Assembly: GCA_045648445.1 (NCBI GenBank)
Contig: JAZRNY010000043.1
Location: 1-64,000, forward strand
DNA from: SIG607 sp045648445
Lineage (GTDB): Bacteria > Bacillota > Clostridia > Oscillospirales > Acutalibacteraceae
DNA length: 64,000 nucleotides
Direction of reading: 5' to 3'
In this document: positions 33,880-42,657 of the stretch, piece by piece
Position numbering within the stretch: the stretch's first letter is position 1
Layout of the letters: each line of letters begins with the position of its first letter
Notes under the pieces: model-generated
Seen by the model: only the letters and a program-made list of their open reading frames with translations
Databases searched by the model: none
What the model was told of the DNA's origin: nothing
Translations under genes and position numbers: made by a program

Positions 33880-34843
33880 TTTTTTGCCTCATTTCCTCGA
33901 ATTTTTCATAAGCATTAATAATTTTTTGTACAAGTCTATGTCTTACAATATCTTTATCGCTAAGTTTTATTATAGCGATATCTTCGATATTTTTTAAAAT
34001 TTTAATTACTTCTTTTAATCCCGAATTTTTACCATCTGGAAGGTCGGTTTGGGTTATATCACCTGTTACAATAATTTTAGAATTAAACCCAAGACGAGTC
34101 AAAAACATTTTCATTTGTTCTCGCGTAGTGTTTTGCGCTTCATCTAAAATTATAAAACTGTTATCTAAAGTTCTGCCACGCATATAAGCAAGAGGGACTA
34201 CTTCAATATCACCGCGTTCTTGACAGCGTTGAAAACTTTCGGCACCCATCATATCAAACAAGCCATCGTACAAAGGTCTTAAATATGGATCAACCTTTTG
34301 CTGTAAGTCGCCCGGCAAAAATCCAAGTTTTTCACCCGCTTCAACTGCAGGTCTGGTTAAAATGATTTTATTAACCTCGTTATTTCTAAAAGCCTTTACC
34401 GCCATAGCAACAGCAAGGTAGGTTTTTCCTGTTCCTGCAGGACCTATTCCTAACGTGATAGTGTTATTTTTAATTGCATCAAGGTATTTTGACTGTCCGA
34501 CCGTTTTGGCTTTAACGGGTTTTCCCGAAGAAGTAATACATATACAGTCCGAATCGGTAACGGTAGTAATACTACGCTCAGCATTATCATTGACTAAAGA
34601 TATGGCATAACTTAAACTTTGTTCCGAAATTTCTTCGCCCTTTTTAATCATGTGTAAAAGCGTATTAATAAGACGTTCTGCTTTTTGAACATTTTCAGGA
34701 TCACCGTTTAATGTAAGAGTTCCCCCGTGTTGAGTTATTCTAACAGAAAATTCTTTACTGATTTTTTTAATATTTCCATCAAAATCGCCGAAGATATTAA
34801 CAATATCTTCGACTCTTTCTATATTCATAGTTTTAGTAAACAA
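33866..34843 (-). CDS. phoH: PhoH family ATPase (PhoH-like, YqfE)
   Basis: A 325-residue protein. After an N-terminal KH-like segment (about 1-75), the ATPase core shows Walker A GPAGTGKTYLA, the TRPAVEAGEKLGFLPGD block and Walker B ILDEAQN. The start is taken as TTG at 34841-34843 because AGGAGA lies eight bases upstream; the first ATG is 15 bases further in. PhoH proteins are cytoplasmic and linked to RNA metabolism; the exact activity is unsettled. The order yqfC-yqfD-phoH-ybeY is typical, but the yqfF (PgpH-type) gene normally found after phoH is missing. Confidence 0.93.
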   Translation of the reverse strand: MFTKTMNIERVEDIVNIFGDFDGNIKKISKEFSVRITQHGGTLTLNGDPENVQKAERLINTLLHMIKKGEEISEQSLSYAISLVNDNAERSITTVTDSDCICITSSGKPVKAKTVGQSKYLDAIKNNTITLGIGPAGTGKTYLAVAMAVKAFRNNEVNKIILTRPAVEAGEKLGFLPGDLQQKVDPYLRPLYDGLFDMMGAESFQRCQERGDIEVVPLAYMRGRTLDNSFIILDEAQNTTREQMKMFLTRLGFNSKIIVTGDITQTDLPDGKNSGLKEVIKILKNIEDIAIIKLSDKDIVRHRLVQKIINAYEKFEEMRQKNEKR

Positions 34844-34915
34844 ATTATTATTCTCCTGATTTTTTAGGTTATTATAACATATTTATTAGCCAATTTCTAC
34901 ATTTTTTGCTTAAAT

Positions 34916-36079
34916 TTAGAAAAATTCTATTATTTTTTTCGCGCCTATTTCTTTAATACAACTAGTGAAATATTCGAAAATATATTCATCGTCTTTTTCT
35001 TCTATATTATTCAGTGCAATACTGACGTTTTTAGCGTTGATTTTTTCAAAATCAGTTATTAAAGAGTTTTTCGCAATGTTTTCTGCTGTTGCTTTATTCA
35101 ATATAAAATCAGTAGTGTTAATAAATACACATTTTTCATTATGAATTTTAATAGGAATTTCCCCGCCAAACATCTTTATTTTTTTAAAAGTATAGATCAA
35201 TTCGTGATTTTGTGTTACTTTGCTAAAATATAACGGAATTTTCAACCCCATTATCTCAATTGAATATCTATTTTTTGTTTTACCGATATAGTTTTTTCGG
35301 TTTTGAATTTTACTGATATTTACTGTCTTGATTTCTTTAACTTCTGCTAAAATTTTTCCATTAGGCTGAACAAAATTATTTCCGTATCCATAATTTACGA
35401 CCCCGGATACAAGTATTTGATTTTCAAAAACAGTATCACCTATTTTAACATTAACACTACCTTTGCTAACATCCAAATGTTTAATAACACCATCACAAGA
35501 AGCAACTATATTGTATGGGGATTCTATTTCTCGTTTACTTTCAAATTCAGTTATATTAACCTCTAATACACTTCCCTGTTTATTAAGCGAAGCCCATGCA
35601 ACGTTTTTGAAATTCAAAACAATCTTTTGTTTTAAAACATCTGTATCTATTTGTTTAACTGCTACGCCCAATCCTACGTTATTTTTATTTAAAAAATCAA
35701 CTATTTCCGCTTCACTTACTATTTCATTTCCGTTAACTTTAATAAGCCAAACTCTACTTTCCAAAAAATTTAAAACAAAAAAGAATGCAACAATACCGAC
35801 TATCAGACCATATCTATACTTATACTTATTTACTATAAGCGGAAACCCTTTGCGTTTTTTAATTTTAATTTTGATACCGGTGTTTCTTCTCAGAATACGT
35901 ATTTTTTTAATGTCACGTCGCAATACTGTTATATAAAACTCGCCTTTTTTAACGTTCAAATTCCAAAATGATATAGAATTTGCCGCCAGTATATTCAAAA
36001 ATCTTTCACAATACTCTCCACTTAACTTAAGACTTAAAGTGCCAAGAAAATAAGAAATAATTTTGCTAAACAAATTCAT
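34916..36079 (-). CDS. yqfD: Sporulation protein YqfD
   Basis: A 387-residue membrane-associated protein with one clear transmembrane helix near residues 90-112 (YRYGLIVGIVAFFFVLNFLES), a cytoplasmic basic N-terminal part and an extracytoplasmic region with a POTRA-like fold beginning VWLIKVNGNEIVSEAEIV. Matches the YqfD/SpoIV-like family, expressed in the mother cell under sigma-E. Its ATG overlaps the yqfC stop by four bases. Molecular role is not defined. Confidence 0.88.
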   Translation of the reverse strand: MNLFSKIISYFLGTLSLKLSGEYCERFLNILAANSISFWNLNVKKGEFYITVLRRDIKKIRILRRNTGIKIKIKKRKGFPLIVNKYKYRYGLIVGIVAFFFVLNFLESRVWLIKVNGNEIVSEAEIVDFLNKNNVGLGVAVKQIDTDVLKQKIVLNFKNVAWASLNKQGSVLEVNITEFESKREIESPYNIVASCDGVIKHLDVSKGSVNVKIGDTVFENQILVSGVVNYGYGNNFVQPNGKILAEVKEIKTVNISKIQNRKNYIGKTKNRYSIEIMGLKIPLYFSKVTQNHELIYTFKKIKMFGGEIPIKIHNEKCVFINTTDFILNKATAENIAKNSLITDFEKINAKNVSIALNNIEEKDDEYIFEYFTSCIKEIGAKKIIEFF

Positions 36080-36339
36080 ATTTTACCGCCCTCAAATTCT
36101 ATTGATGAAATGTTGCCTTCTAACGTTATTGCTTTATCTCTCATCAAAGATAAAAAAAGTTCACTGCCAAATACCGTCAATGTACCTTTCGGAAGGTTTA
36201 TTTTTATAAATTCGTTTGCATATTCTTGTATACCGTAGCAACCTTCAACAACAATTTTTTTATTATCTATAATTTCTATTCGAGTGCTACCAATTTGATT
36301 AGTTTCTAACAGTTTTGAAATTTTTTGAATTTTATCCAT
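36076..36339 (-). CDS. yqfC: Sporulation protein YqfC
   Basis: An 87-residue beta-rich protein of the YabP/YqfC family; the block VEGCYGIQEYANEFIKINLPKGTLTVFG is the recognisable core. It precedes yqfD with a four-base overlap, and the pair is conserved in endospore formers. It is the first gene of the eight-gene minus-strand run ending at mutS2. A sigma-E dependence is known for the family; I could not identify a clear sigma-E promoter. Confidence 0.88.
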   Translation of the reverse strand: MDKIQKISKLLETNQIGSTRIEIIDNKKIVVEGCYGIQEYANEFIKINLPKGTLTVFGSELFLSLMRDKAITLEGNISSIEFEGGKI

Positions 36340-36412
36340 AAAACATACCGCCTTTATTATTTAATATGAAAAAAAATCAAAAGCAATACATAATATATAT
36401 CGGTGAATAAAA

Positions 36413-37423
36413 TTGAAAAAAACACTTAAATTTATATTTTTATTAATTTTTACTCTACTAATAGTATCTGCTGTTTATTTTTGTCAAAATCTTAAAACTG
36501 CAGTATACAATTCGTTAATATATTGCGGTTCGAGTTTAATACCATCACTTATACCAATGATGTTTATAACTTTTACATTAATTAATTCAGGCGCTTTATT
36601 TTGGTTACCTAAACCGCTTGTGTGGTTATTCGTATTTTTTATAAACAGCATATCCGGTTATCCTTCAAGCGGTAAAATATACAATAGTTTGGCTAGTACC
36701 GGCTTTTTAAAAAAAGATATTGCAGAAAGATTGGTTCCTACTACAGTTTGCGCAGGTCCTGCATTTATTATAAATTTTATTGGATACGGTATTTTTAATT
36801 CAAAATTATTAGGTGTTTTACTGTATGCATCATTAGTTTTATCAAACTTTATTATTTTTATTATTCGCGGTGGATATAAATTAAAACTAAGCAAAACATC
36901 TGGTGTTTGTACCAATAAACTTATTGTTATTTCTGCTAAAGAAAGTATTGAAGCAATAACCGGTATATGCTCATACGTAATCATTTTTTCGGCAATTTCC
37001 GAAATCATTTATTCTTGTTTTGGAGAAATTGCCAAAACAATATTTATATACATAACTGAAATTACCGGAGCAGTAACAAGTTGCGATAACATATATAAAA
37101 TATGCGCACTTTTATCATTTGGTGGTATTTGCGTATTAATGCAAATATTATCGTTAACCCCCGATTTAAAATTAAAGGTAATGGATTACTTTAAAATACG
37201 ATTATTAAGTTGTGTATTTTCTTTAATCATTTTAAAAATTTTATTAACATTAATACCAATAAAAATACCTTCGTTCACAAATCTTGAAGGCGCCACAGTT
37301 ATATCGCATAATAGCGGAAAAACTTATTTTATAACATTAATCTTAACTCTAATTACGCTTTTAATCTCATTTAATAAAAATTCAAGTGGAAAATTCTTAA
37401 AGGATATAGACGTTTTCGATTGA
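36413..37423 (+). CDS. YlbJ-like sporulation integral membrane protein
   Basis: A 336-residue protein with about eight to ten hydrophobic helices. The SLIPSLIPMMFIT, ISGYPSSGKIYNSL and CAGPAFIINFIG blocks match the nucleoside-recognition (Gate) domain of YlbJ, a sporulation membrane protein. The start is TTG at 36413 after GGTGA. Divergent from yqfC across 73 bp, consistent with a shared sporulation control region. A transporter-like role in the developing spore is inference; the best alternative is a generic Gate-domain permease. Confidence 0.7.
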   Translation: MKKTLKFIFLLIFTLLIVSAVYFCQNLKTAVYNSLIYCGSSLIPSLIPMMFITFTLINSGALFWLPKPLVWLFVFFINSISGYPSSGKIYNSLASTGFLKKDIAERLVPTTVCAGPAFIINFIGYGIFNSKLLGVLLYASLVLSNFIIFIIRGGYKLKLSKTSGVCTNKLIVISAKESIEAITGICSYVIIFSAISEIIYSCFGEIAKTIFIYITEITGAVTSCDNIYKICALLSFGGICVLMQILSLTPDLKLKVMDYFKIRLLSCVFSLIILKILLTLIPIKIPSFTNLEGATVISHNSGKTYFITLILTLITLLISFNKNSSGKFLKDIDVFD

Positions 37424-37448
37424 CTTAATGAGATATTTGTGCTAAAAT
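37420..37448 (+). promoter_or_regulatory. Sigma-A promoter of the 37476 gene
   Basis: TTGACT, 17 bp, TAAAAT; the -35 overlaps the stop of the YlbJ-like gene. Confidence 0.7.
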
Positions 37449-37475
37449 TAATAAAAAATTTTAAGAGGAAGCGTT

Positions 37476-37682
37476 ATGATTTTTAACAAAAAAATAACAC
37501 CGGCCTGTAAATATTGTCAACATTCGGTGAAACTCGATTTTAACAACGAAATACTTTGTAAAAAACGCGGTTTTAACTCTCCTGACGGCTCATGTAGGCA
37601 TTATAAATACGACGCCCTTAAAAGAGAACCTATGAGAACCACCATTAATTCCGACTATAATAAAGAAGATTTCGAAATTTAA
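37476..37682 (+). CDS. Small cysteine-containing protein, 68 residues
   Basis: ATG follows AAGAGGAAGC. Four cysteines are arranged ACKYC, CKKRG and SCRHYKYD, resembling a small metal-binding knuckle, with the block CRHYKYDALKREP that I have seen in short conserved clostridial proteins. No signal or membrane span. It has its own strong promoter and lies upstream of two tRNA genes. Function unknown; zinc binding is inference from the Cys spacing. Confidence 0.7.
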   Translation: MIFNKKITPACKYCQHSVKLDFNNEILCKKRGFNSPDGSCRHYKYDALKREPMRTTINSDYNKEDFEI

Positions 37683-37692
37683 AAAAATATTA

Positions 37693-37721
37693 TTGACAAA
37701 TATATATTTGTTTGTTATAAT
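37693..37721 (+). promoter_or_regulatory. Promoter of the tRNA-His/tRNA-Gln unit
   Basis: TTGACA, 17 bp, TATAAT, a full-consensus promoter 13 bp before tRNA-His. Confidence 0.85.
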
Positions 37722-37734
37722 ACTGCTTGTGTCT

Positions 37735-37812
<78 letters not shown>

Positions 37813-37816
37813 CTTC

Positions 37817-37846
37817 GCCCCTTTTGACAACAAAAGGGGTATTTTT
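37817..37846 (+). terminator. Hairpin between tRNA-His and tRNA-Gln
   Basis: CCCCTTTTG, ACAA, CAAAAGGGG then TATTTTT. tRNA-Gln has no promoter of its own, so this must be partial or act as a processing signal. Confidence 0.65.
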
Positions 37847-37859
37847 AAACTTAATACAT

Positions 37860-37934
37860 TGGGGTGTCGTCAAGCGGTAAGACACAGCACTTTGACTGCT
37901 GCATTCGTAGGTTCGAATCCTGCCACCCCAGCCA
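37860..37934 (+). tRNA. tRNA-Gln (anticodon TTG)
   Basis: TGGGGTG pairs with CACCCCA, the anticodon loop CTTTGAC gives TTG, T-loop TTCGAAT, encoded CCA. Confidence 0.95.
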
Positions 37935-37936
37935 AC

Positions 37937-37968
37937 AATAAAAGGACTGTTATTACAGTCCTTTTATT
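37937..37968. terminator. Bidirectional terminator, tRNA-Gln / HAD gene
   Basis: AATAAAAGGACTG, TTATTA, CAGTCCTTTTATT between convergent units. Confidence 0.85.
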
Positions 37969-37971
37969 GCT

Positions 37972-38793
37972 TTATATATTAATTGTTCCGTTATCTAAAT
38001 CATAAATTACCTTAGCGATTGCATTTTTATCATTAGAAATGGTTATGTAATCAGCGATTTGCTTCAATTCATCAATAGCGTTTTCAACCGCTACCCCAAC
38101 TTTTGCGGTTCTAATCATACCCAAATCGTTGTTATAGTCACCAATTGCTATAGTTTTGCTCATATCAACACCTAACAATTCGGCAATTTTGGGTAACACT
38201 ATACCTTTATCAACGCCTTTAGGCAAAATTTCATATAGCCAACTGTCAGAACGTATAAAATCAAATTCATCGGCTCTGCTATGATTTTTAAGCATTACAG
38301 ATAATTTATCAATGTTTTTAGGATTTAAGTCCGCAAAAATTATTTTAGCAATATTTTCTTTAACATCATAATAATGTTTTTCAAGATTTTTCAAACCTGT
38401 TTGACGTCTAAACTCTTCCATAGCGCTAGTATTTTTACTAAAATACACATTTTTATATGTACTTATTTGAATGCCGATGTCAGGCATATTTTTATCAATA
38501 AATTCTACAAGTTCAAGCACTGAATTATCAATTGGATTAATATATAAATATTCACCTTTTTTATAATCGTAAATGCCACCACCATTTATACAACCAAACG
38601 GAGCATTTGGCTTAACAACATTATATATGTTTGAAACATAAGATGGCATTCGTCCTGTAACAAAAGTAAAATAACCGCCATTATTCATAAAATATTCTAT
38701 TGCTTTAATATTTTCGTTCGAGACTTCGTGATTAGAATTGAGTAAAGTTCCATCCAAATCACTACACAATAAAATTCCTTGAAACTTTTTCAT
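37972..38793 (-). CDS. Cof-type HAD-IIB phosphatase
   Basis: A 273-residue haloacid-dehalogenase hydrolase. Motif I is SDLDGTLLNSN (nucleophile Asp), motif II the Thr in FVTGR, motif III the Lys in PKGVDKG and motif IV GDYNNDLGMI. The large C2B cap between motifs II and III places it in the Cof subfamily, whose members hydrolyse sugar phosphates, FMN or similar small metabolites. The real substrate cannot be told from sequence. It stands alone between tRNA genes. Confidence 0.88.
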   Translation of the reverse strand: MKKFQGILLCSDLDGTLLNSNHEVSNENIKAIEYFMNNGGYFTFVTGRMPSYVSNIYNVVKPNAPFGCINGGGIYDYKKGEYLYINPIDNSVLELVEFIDKNMPDIGIQISTYKNVYFSKNTSAMEEFRRQTGLKNLEKHYYDVKENIAKIIFADLNPKNIDKLSVMLKNHSRADEFDFIRSDSWLYEILPKGVDKGIVLPKIAELLGVDMSKTIAIGDYNNDLGMIRTAKVGVAVENAIDELKQIADYITISNDKNAIAKVIYDLDNGTINI

Positions 38794-38815
38794 AAATTAC
38801 TCCGTTTTTTAATAA

Positions 38816-38854
38816 AAACTCCCTTGAATTGCATTTACAATTCAAGGGAGTTTA
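38816..38854 (-). terminator. Terminator of tRNA-Pro
   Basis: ACTCCCTTGAATT, 8-nt loop, AATTCAAGGGAGT, read leftwards into TTTTTATT. Confidence 0.8.
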
Positions 38855-38856
38855 CT

Positions 38857-38934
38857 TGGTCCGAGTGACAGGAGTTGAACCTGCGGCCTCTTGAACCCCA
38901 TTCAAGCGCGCTACCAAAACTGCGCCACACCCGG
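38857..38934 (-). tRNA. tRNA-Pro (anticodon GGG)
   Basis: On the minus strand CCGGGTG pairs with CACTCGG (one G-U), the anticodon loop is ATGGGGT (anticodon GGG), T-loop TTCAACT, and CCA is encoded. Confidence 0.92.
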
Positions 38935-38947
38935 ATGTTACTAAGGG

Positions 38948-38976
38948 ATTATAACACACTCTTAAAAATAATGCAA
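38948..38976 (-). promoter_or_regulatory. Promoter of tRNA-Pro
   Basis: TTGCAT, 17 bp, TATAAT on the minus strand, 13 bp before the tRNA. Confidence 0.75.
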
Positions 38977-38987
38977 GTGTTTTTTTA

Positions 38988-39020
38988 AAAAAAGCCGATG
39001 AAAATTTCATCGGCTTTTTT
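38988..39020 (-). terminator. Terminator of the HPr gene
   Basis: AAAAAGCCGATG, 7-nt loop, CATCGGCTTTTT; T tracts on both sides. Confidence 0.85.
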
Positions 39021-39030
39021 CGAACCGGAA

Positions 39031-39294
39031 TTATTCAATAAAACCAGACTCAACAAGAGAAATAAGTGCATCAAGAGCATCTTTTTCATCGGTACCGTCA
39101 GCAATAATTTTAATAGTAGTTCCGCCTACTATACCAAGAGAAAGAACACCAAGAAGACTTTTAGCATTAACGCGACGCTCGTCCTTTTCTACCCAAATAG
39201 AAGATCTGAATTCATTAGCCTTCTGAATAAAGAAAGTAGCGGGACGGGCATGAAGACCTACCTGATTTTGAATAACAACGTCTTTAACGCACAT
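39031..39294 (-). CDS. ptsH: HPr family phosphocarrier protein
   Basis: An 87-residue protein with the active-site His in VGLHARPA (about residue 15) and the regulatory serine region NAKSLLGVLSLGI (Ser46 equivalent). The His makes it a PTS phosphocarrier rather than Crh; the Ser site suggests control by HPr kinase and a role in carbon catabolite regulation. No ptsI is adjacent, as is common in Clostridia. It has its own promoter and terminator. Confidence 0.92.
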   Translation of the reverse strand: MCVKDVVIQNQVGLHARPATFFIQKANEFRSSIWVEKDERRVNAKSLLGVLSLGIVGGTTIKIIADGTDEKDALDALISLVESGFIE

Positions 39295-39331
39295 AGTTAT
39301 ATCTCCTTAATTTTAATAAATTGTTTTAGTT

Positions 39332-39359
39332 ATTATAACACATTTTATTCAATAGTCAA
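39332..39359 (-). promoter_or_regulatory. Promoter of the HPr gene
   Basis: TTGACT, 16 bp, TATAAT on the minus strand, 38 bp before the start codon. Confidence 0.7.
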
Positions 39360-39432
39360 TAAATGTTTCTTAACTTCCATTTTTTGAACAAACCAAGAAA
39401 AAAATAAGTATAGTTATTTATGCAATTTTACT

Positions 39433-40179
39433 CTAATCGGTTTGCTGTTCTTTAGACTTTATATAATTATCTAAAAATTTTTTCTCTTTTTTATCAAAAA
39501 CAGCATTTTTAAGCATATCGGGACGTCTATCATATGTGATTTCGATTGCGCGTTCCTTTCTCCATTTAGAAATTTCAGCGTGGTTTCCCGAAAGTAAAAC
39601 TGCTGGCACTTGGCTATCATTCCATACTGCAGGACGTGTATATTGAGGATATTCCAACAAACCTGAAAAATGACTTTCTTCAGTAAAGCAGATTTCGTCA
39701 GATAAAACGCCAGGAAGCATTCTGCATATTGCATCGGCACAAACAAGCGCCGGCATTTCGCCGCCTGTAAGAACATAATCTCCTATCGAAATTTCTTCGT
39801 CTACTATTTCATCAATAACACGTTGGTCAATACCTTCGTAATGTCCACATAAAAATACTATATGTTCTTTTTGAGATAATTCTATTGCTTTATTTTGATT
39901 AAAGGTAGCGCCTTTTGGAGACATATATATTAGATACGGCTTAACTTCATCAATATAAAGAGATTTAAAGCAGTTATATATTGGATCTGCAGCCATCACC
40001 ATACCCATACCGCCACCAAAAGGTGCATCATCTACTTTTTTGTGTTTATTGTTAGCAAAATCTCTAATATTTACACAAGAAAGTTCAACTTTCCCCGCTT
40101 TTCTTGCTCGACCGATAATACTTGTATCAAGAACCGTTTCACACATTTCCGGAAACAGAGTCATAATATCAATCTTCAT
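39433..40179 (-). CDS. trmD: tRNA (guanine(37)-N1)-methyltransferase TrmD
   Basis: A 248-residue SPOUT-class enzyme. The knotted SAM-binding core shows FLCGHYEGIDQRVID and SIGDYVLTGGEMPALV, the TrmD hallmark blocks. It methylates G37 next to the anticodon of several tRNAs and prevents frameshifting. The ATG overlaps rimM by 11 bases, and the order rimM-trmD is conserved. rplS, which usually follows, is absent; the HPr gene follows instead with its own promoter. Confidence 0.97.
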   Translation of the reverse strand: MKIDIMTLFPEMCETVLDTSIIGRARKAGKVELSCVNIRDFANNKHKKVDDAPFGGGMGMVMAADPIYNCFKSLYIDEVKPYLIYMSPKGATFNQNKAIELSQKEHIVFLCGHYEGIDQRVIDEIVDEEISIGDYVLTGGEMPALVCADAICRMLPGVLSDEICFTEESHFSGLLEYPQYTRPAVWNDSQVPAVLLSGNHAEISKWRKERAIEITYDRRPDMLKNAVFDKKEKKFLDNYIKSKEQQTD

Positions 40180-40684
40180 CGTTAAAAATCCCCTTTGGAG
40201 GCAAAATGTATATTATTTCTTTTTCTATATCAACAGACTTAACAAAATGAGGAACCGATGGAAATAAAAATTCTTTGTCTTCGTTTTTTATTTGCCAAAT
40301 ATCATTAGCGCCCGTGTTATAAACGTCACTGAGTTCACCATAATATTTGTTTGTTTCCCCATCATATATTTTACAGCCTATAATTTCTTCAATAAAATAC
40401 TGATCATCGCGTAGTTTTGCATCATCTCTATAAATATACAATAAATTACCACGCATGGTTTCAGCCTGTTCGATGGTATCTATACCCTTAAACTTCACAA
40501 GAGCAATATTTTTATGTGGCGAAGCCTTATTTACTTTTAAAACGTTGTTAACGTTATCAGCAGTAAATAATCTTTTAAATTGACATAAAAATTCAGGAGA
40601 ATTGCACCAGCATTCAACCCTTACCATACCTTTAATTCCATGGCTACCAACAATTTTTCCAATATTTAAAAAAGTTTTTTTCAT
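40169..40684 (-). CDS. rimM: Ribosome maturation factor RimM
   Basis: A 171-residue protein with the N-terminal RimM barrel (LNIGKIVGSHGIKGMVRVECW) and the C-terminal PRC barrel (YFIEEIIGCKIYDGETNKYYGEL). It assists 30S head assembly through S19. I take ATG at 40682-40684, six bases after GGAG, giving the family length; the frame stays open further upstream but without a ribosome binding site, and it would cross the hairpin at 40709. Confidence 0.93.
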   Translation of the reverse strand: MKKTFLNIGKIVGSHGIKGMVRVECWCNSPEFLCQFKRLFTADNVNNVLKVNKASPHKNIALVKFKGIDTIEQAETMRGNLLYIYRDDAKLRDDQYFIEEIIGCKIYDGETNKYYGELSDVYNTGANDIWQIKNEDKEFLFPSVPHFVKSVDIEKEIIYILPPKGIFNDED

Positions 40685-40708
40685 ACATAACTCCGAAATT
40701 AAAAGAAT

Positions 40709-40735
40709 ACCCCCATATTTTATGGGGGTTTTTCT
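40709..40735 (-). terminator. Hairpin between khpA and rimM (attenuator candidate)
   Basis: ACCCCCAT, 5-nt loop, ATGGGGGT. Leftwards it runs into ATTCTTTT, a weak T tract, so it may set the ratio of S16/KhpA to RimM/TrmD transcripts. Confidence 0.45.
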
Positions 40736-40736
40736 A

Positions 40737-40970
40737 TTAGTCGATTTCAACCATAATTTTTTGGTTATCGCGATTGGCAGCAGCACGCATAACGGTGCGA
40801 ATTGCCTTAGCAATTCTTCCCTGTTTGCCGATTACTCTACCCATATCGCCTTCAGCAACGTGAAGATGATATACGATAACGCCATCTTCGTTGATTTCAT
40901 CAACTTCAACGGTAATTTCTTCAGGTTTTTCTACAAGACCAGAAGTAATTGCGATGAGAAGTTCTTTCAT
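40737..40970 (-). CDS. khpA: KH domain RNA-binding protein KhpA
   Basis: A 77-residue protein that is almost entirely one KH domain; the GKQGRIAKAIRTVMRAAA helix contains the GxxG loop (GKQG). It corresponds to YlqC/KhpA, which dimerises with KhpB (Jag) and binds RNA in other Firmicutes. The position between rpsP and rimM is the conserved one. Confidence 0.92.
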   Translation of the reverse strand: MKELLIAITSGLVEKPEEITVEVDEINEDGVIVYHLHVAEGDMGRVIGKQGRIAKAIRTVMRAAANRDNQKIMVEID

Positions 40971-40991
40971 AAGTATATACTCCTATGATAA

Positions 40992-41234
40992 TTAAAGTAC
41001 ACCGTTCTTCTTAAGAAGAGCCTTAACAGTATCGGTAGGCTGTGCGCCGTTAGCAATCCACTGTTTTGCTTTTTCGCCATCGATATTAACAACTGCGGGT
41101 TCCTTAGTAGGATCAAAGTAACCGATTTCTTCGATAAAACGACCATTTCTGGAGAAACGAGAATCAGCAACAACTACACGATAAAAAGGAGCCTTTTTTG
41201 CACCTAAACGACGAAGTCTGATTTTTACTGCCAT
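40992..41234 (-). CDS. rpsP: 30S ribosomal protein S16
   Basis: An 80-residue protein starting MAVKIRLRRLGAKKAPFYRV, the canonical S16 N-terminus. ATG at 41232-41234 is preceded by GGAGG with a seven-base spacer; the open frame upstream to 41273 is not part of S16. It lies in the ffh-rpsP-khpA-rimM-trmD operon. Confidence 0.97.
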   Translation of the reverse strand: MAVKIRLRRLGAKKAPFYRVVVADSRFSRNGRFIEEIGYFDPTKEPAVVNIDGEKAKQWIANGAQPTDTVKALLKKNGVL

Positions 41235-41288
41235 AATTACACCTCCGAATAATATTTTATATTTAAAAAGCATAAACTTTTTAAAACA

Positions 41289-42644
41289 TTACATACCTGG
41301 AAAACCGCCTGGTGGCATTCCGGGGAAACCACCTCTTGCAAATTTTCTCTTACCACCTTTAGAGTTCATCTGTTTAAACATCTTTTTCATTTGAGTATAT
41401 TGTGCCATAAGTCTATTTACATCTTCAACCTTGACACCTGCGCCAGCCGCAATTCTTTTTCTACGAGAGCCGTTTATAATATCAGGTTTAGCGCGTTCCT
41501 TTTTAGTCATAGAAGTAATTATCGCTTCTATTCTAAGCATTGCTCGGTCATCAATATCAACATCTTTAAGTTGCCTGTCCATACCCGGGAGCATAGAAAG
41601 AATACTTTTTACAGATCCCATTTTTTTAATTTGTTGAAACTGGGCAAGAAGGTCATTCATATCAAATTTGTTTTCTTCTAAACGACGTGCAGTTTCCTCT
41701 GCCTGTTTAACGTCAATTTCATTTTCAACCTTTTCGATAAGCGATAAAACGTCGCCCATACCAAGAATACGCGAAGCCATTCTATCAGGGTGAAATTCTT
41801 CAAGAGCATCAAGTTTTTCGCCTACACCAGCAAATAGGATAGGTTTACCCGTAACCGCCTTTACAGATAATGCGGCACCACCACGAGTATCACCATCAAG
41901 TTTAGTAAGAATAACGCCTGTAATTTCAAGAATATCATTAAATGATTTAGCAACGTTAACAGCATCTTGACCTACCATAGAGTCAATAACGAGAAGCACA
42001 TTATGAACATCAATCGCTTTTGTTATTCGTTTGAGTTCATCCATAAGTTCGGTATCAATGTGCAAACGACCGGCAGTATCAAGAATAACGTAATCATTAC
42101 CATAATCTCTGGCATGACGAACAGCCTCTTCAGCCGTTTTTTCAGGTTTTTGAGTTCCTTTTTCAAACACAGGAACGTTAACTGCGGCGCCTACCACTTT
42201 TAACTGTTCAATAGCAGCAGGACGATAAATATCGCAACCAACAAGAAGTGGGCGGTGTCCTTGAGATTTTAAAAATGCTGCCAGTTTAGCGCAATGGGTA
42301 GTTTTACCTGCACCTTGCAAACCACACATCATAATAACGGTAGGAATTTTCGAAGATGTATTAAGGCGTTTTTGTTCGCTGCCCATAAGTTCAGTTAATT
42401 GGTCACGAACAATTTTGACAACCATTTGCGGAGCGGTAAGAGATTCCATTACATTTTCGCCAATGCATTTCTCGGCAACATTATTAGTAAAATCTTTTGC
42501 AACCTTATAGTTAACATCTGCTTCGAGCAAAGCGAGACGAACATCACGCATAGCCTGTTTAACGTCACTCTCGTTAAGTTTGCCTTTAGAACGAAGATTT
42601 TTAAAAACCTTAGCCAACTTATCTCCAAGACTGTCAAAAGCCAT
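41289..42644 (-). CDS. ffh: Signal recognition particle protein Ffh
   Basis: A 451-residue SRP54. The NG domain carries G1 GLQGAGKTTHCAKLA, DTAGRLH and TKLDGDTRGG; the M domain follows with an RNA-binding segment (SRRKRIAAGAGVKVEDVN) and a C-terminus of Met, Gly and Pro repeats (FPGMPPGGFPGM). It binds signal sequences on nascent membrane proteins with 4.5S/6S-type RNA. Preceded 13 bases upstream by ylxM. No SRP RNA gene was recognised in the window. Confidence 0.97.
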   Translation of the reverse strand: MAFDSLGDKLAKVFKNLRSKGKLNESDVKQAMRDVRLALLEADVNYKVAKDFTNNVAEKCIGENVMESLTAPQMVVKIVRDQLTELMGSEQKRLNTSSKIPTVIMMCGLQGAGKTTHCAKLAAFLKSQGHRPLLVGCDIYRPAAIEQLKVVGAAVNVPVFEKGTQKPEKTAEEAVRHARDYGNDYVILDTAGRLHIDTELMDELKRITKAIDVHNVLLVIDSMVGQDAVNVAKSFNDILEITGVILTKLDGDTRGGAALSVKAVTGKPILFAGVGEKLDALEEFHPDRMASRILGMGDVLSLIEKVENEIDVKQAEETARRLEENKFDMNDLLAQFQQIKKMGSVKSILSMLPGMDRQLKDVDIDDRAMLRIEAIITSMTKKERAKPDIINGSRRKRIAAGAGVKVEDVNRLMAQYTQMKKMFKQMNSKGGKRKFARGGFPGMPPGGFPGM

Positions 42645-42657
42645 TATCTCACCACCA

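Noticed and set aside
35463..35936. 157-residue plus-strand ORF within yqfD
   Set aside because: Antisense shadow of an AT-rich gene; composition is biased and no ribosome binding site is present.
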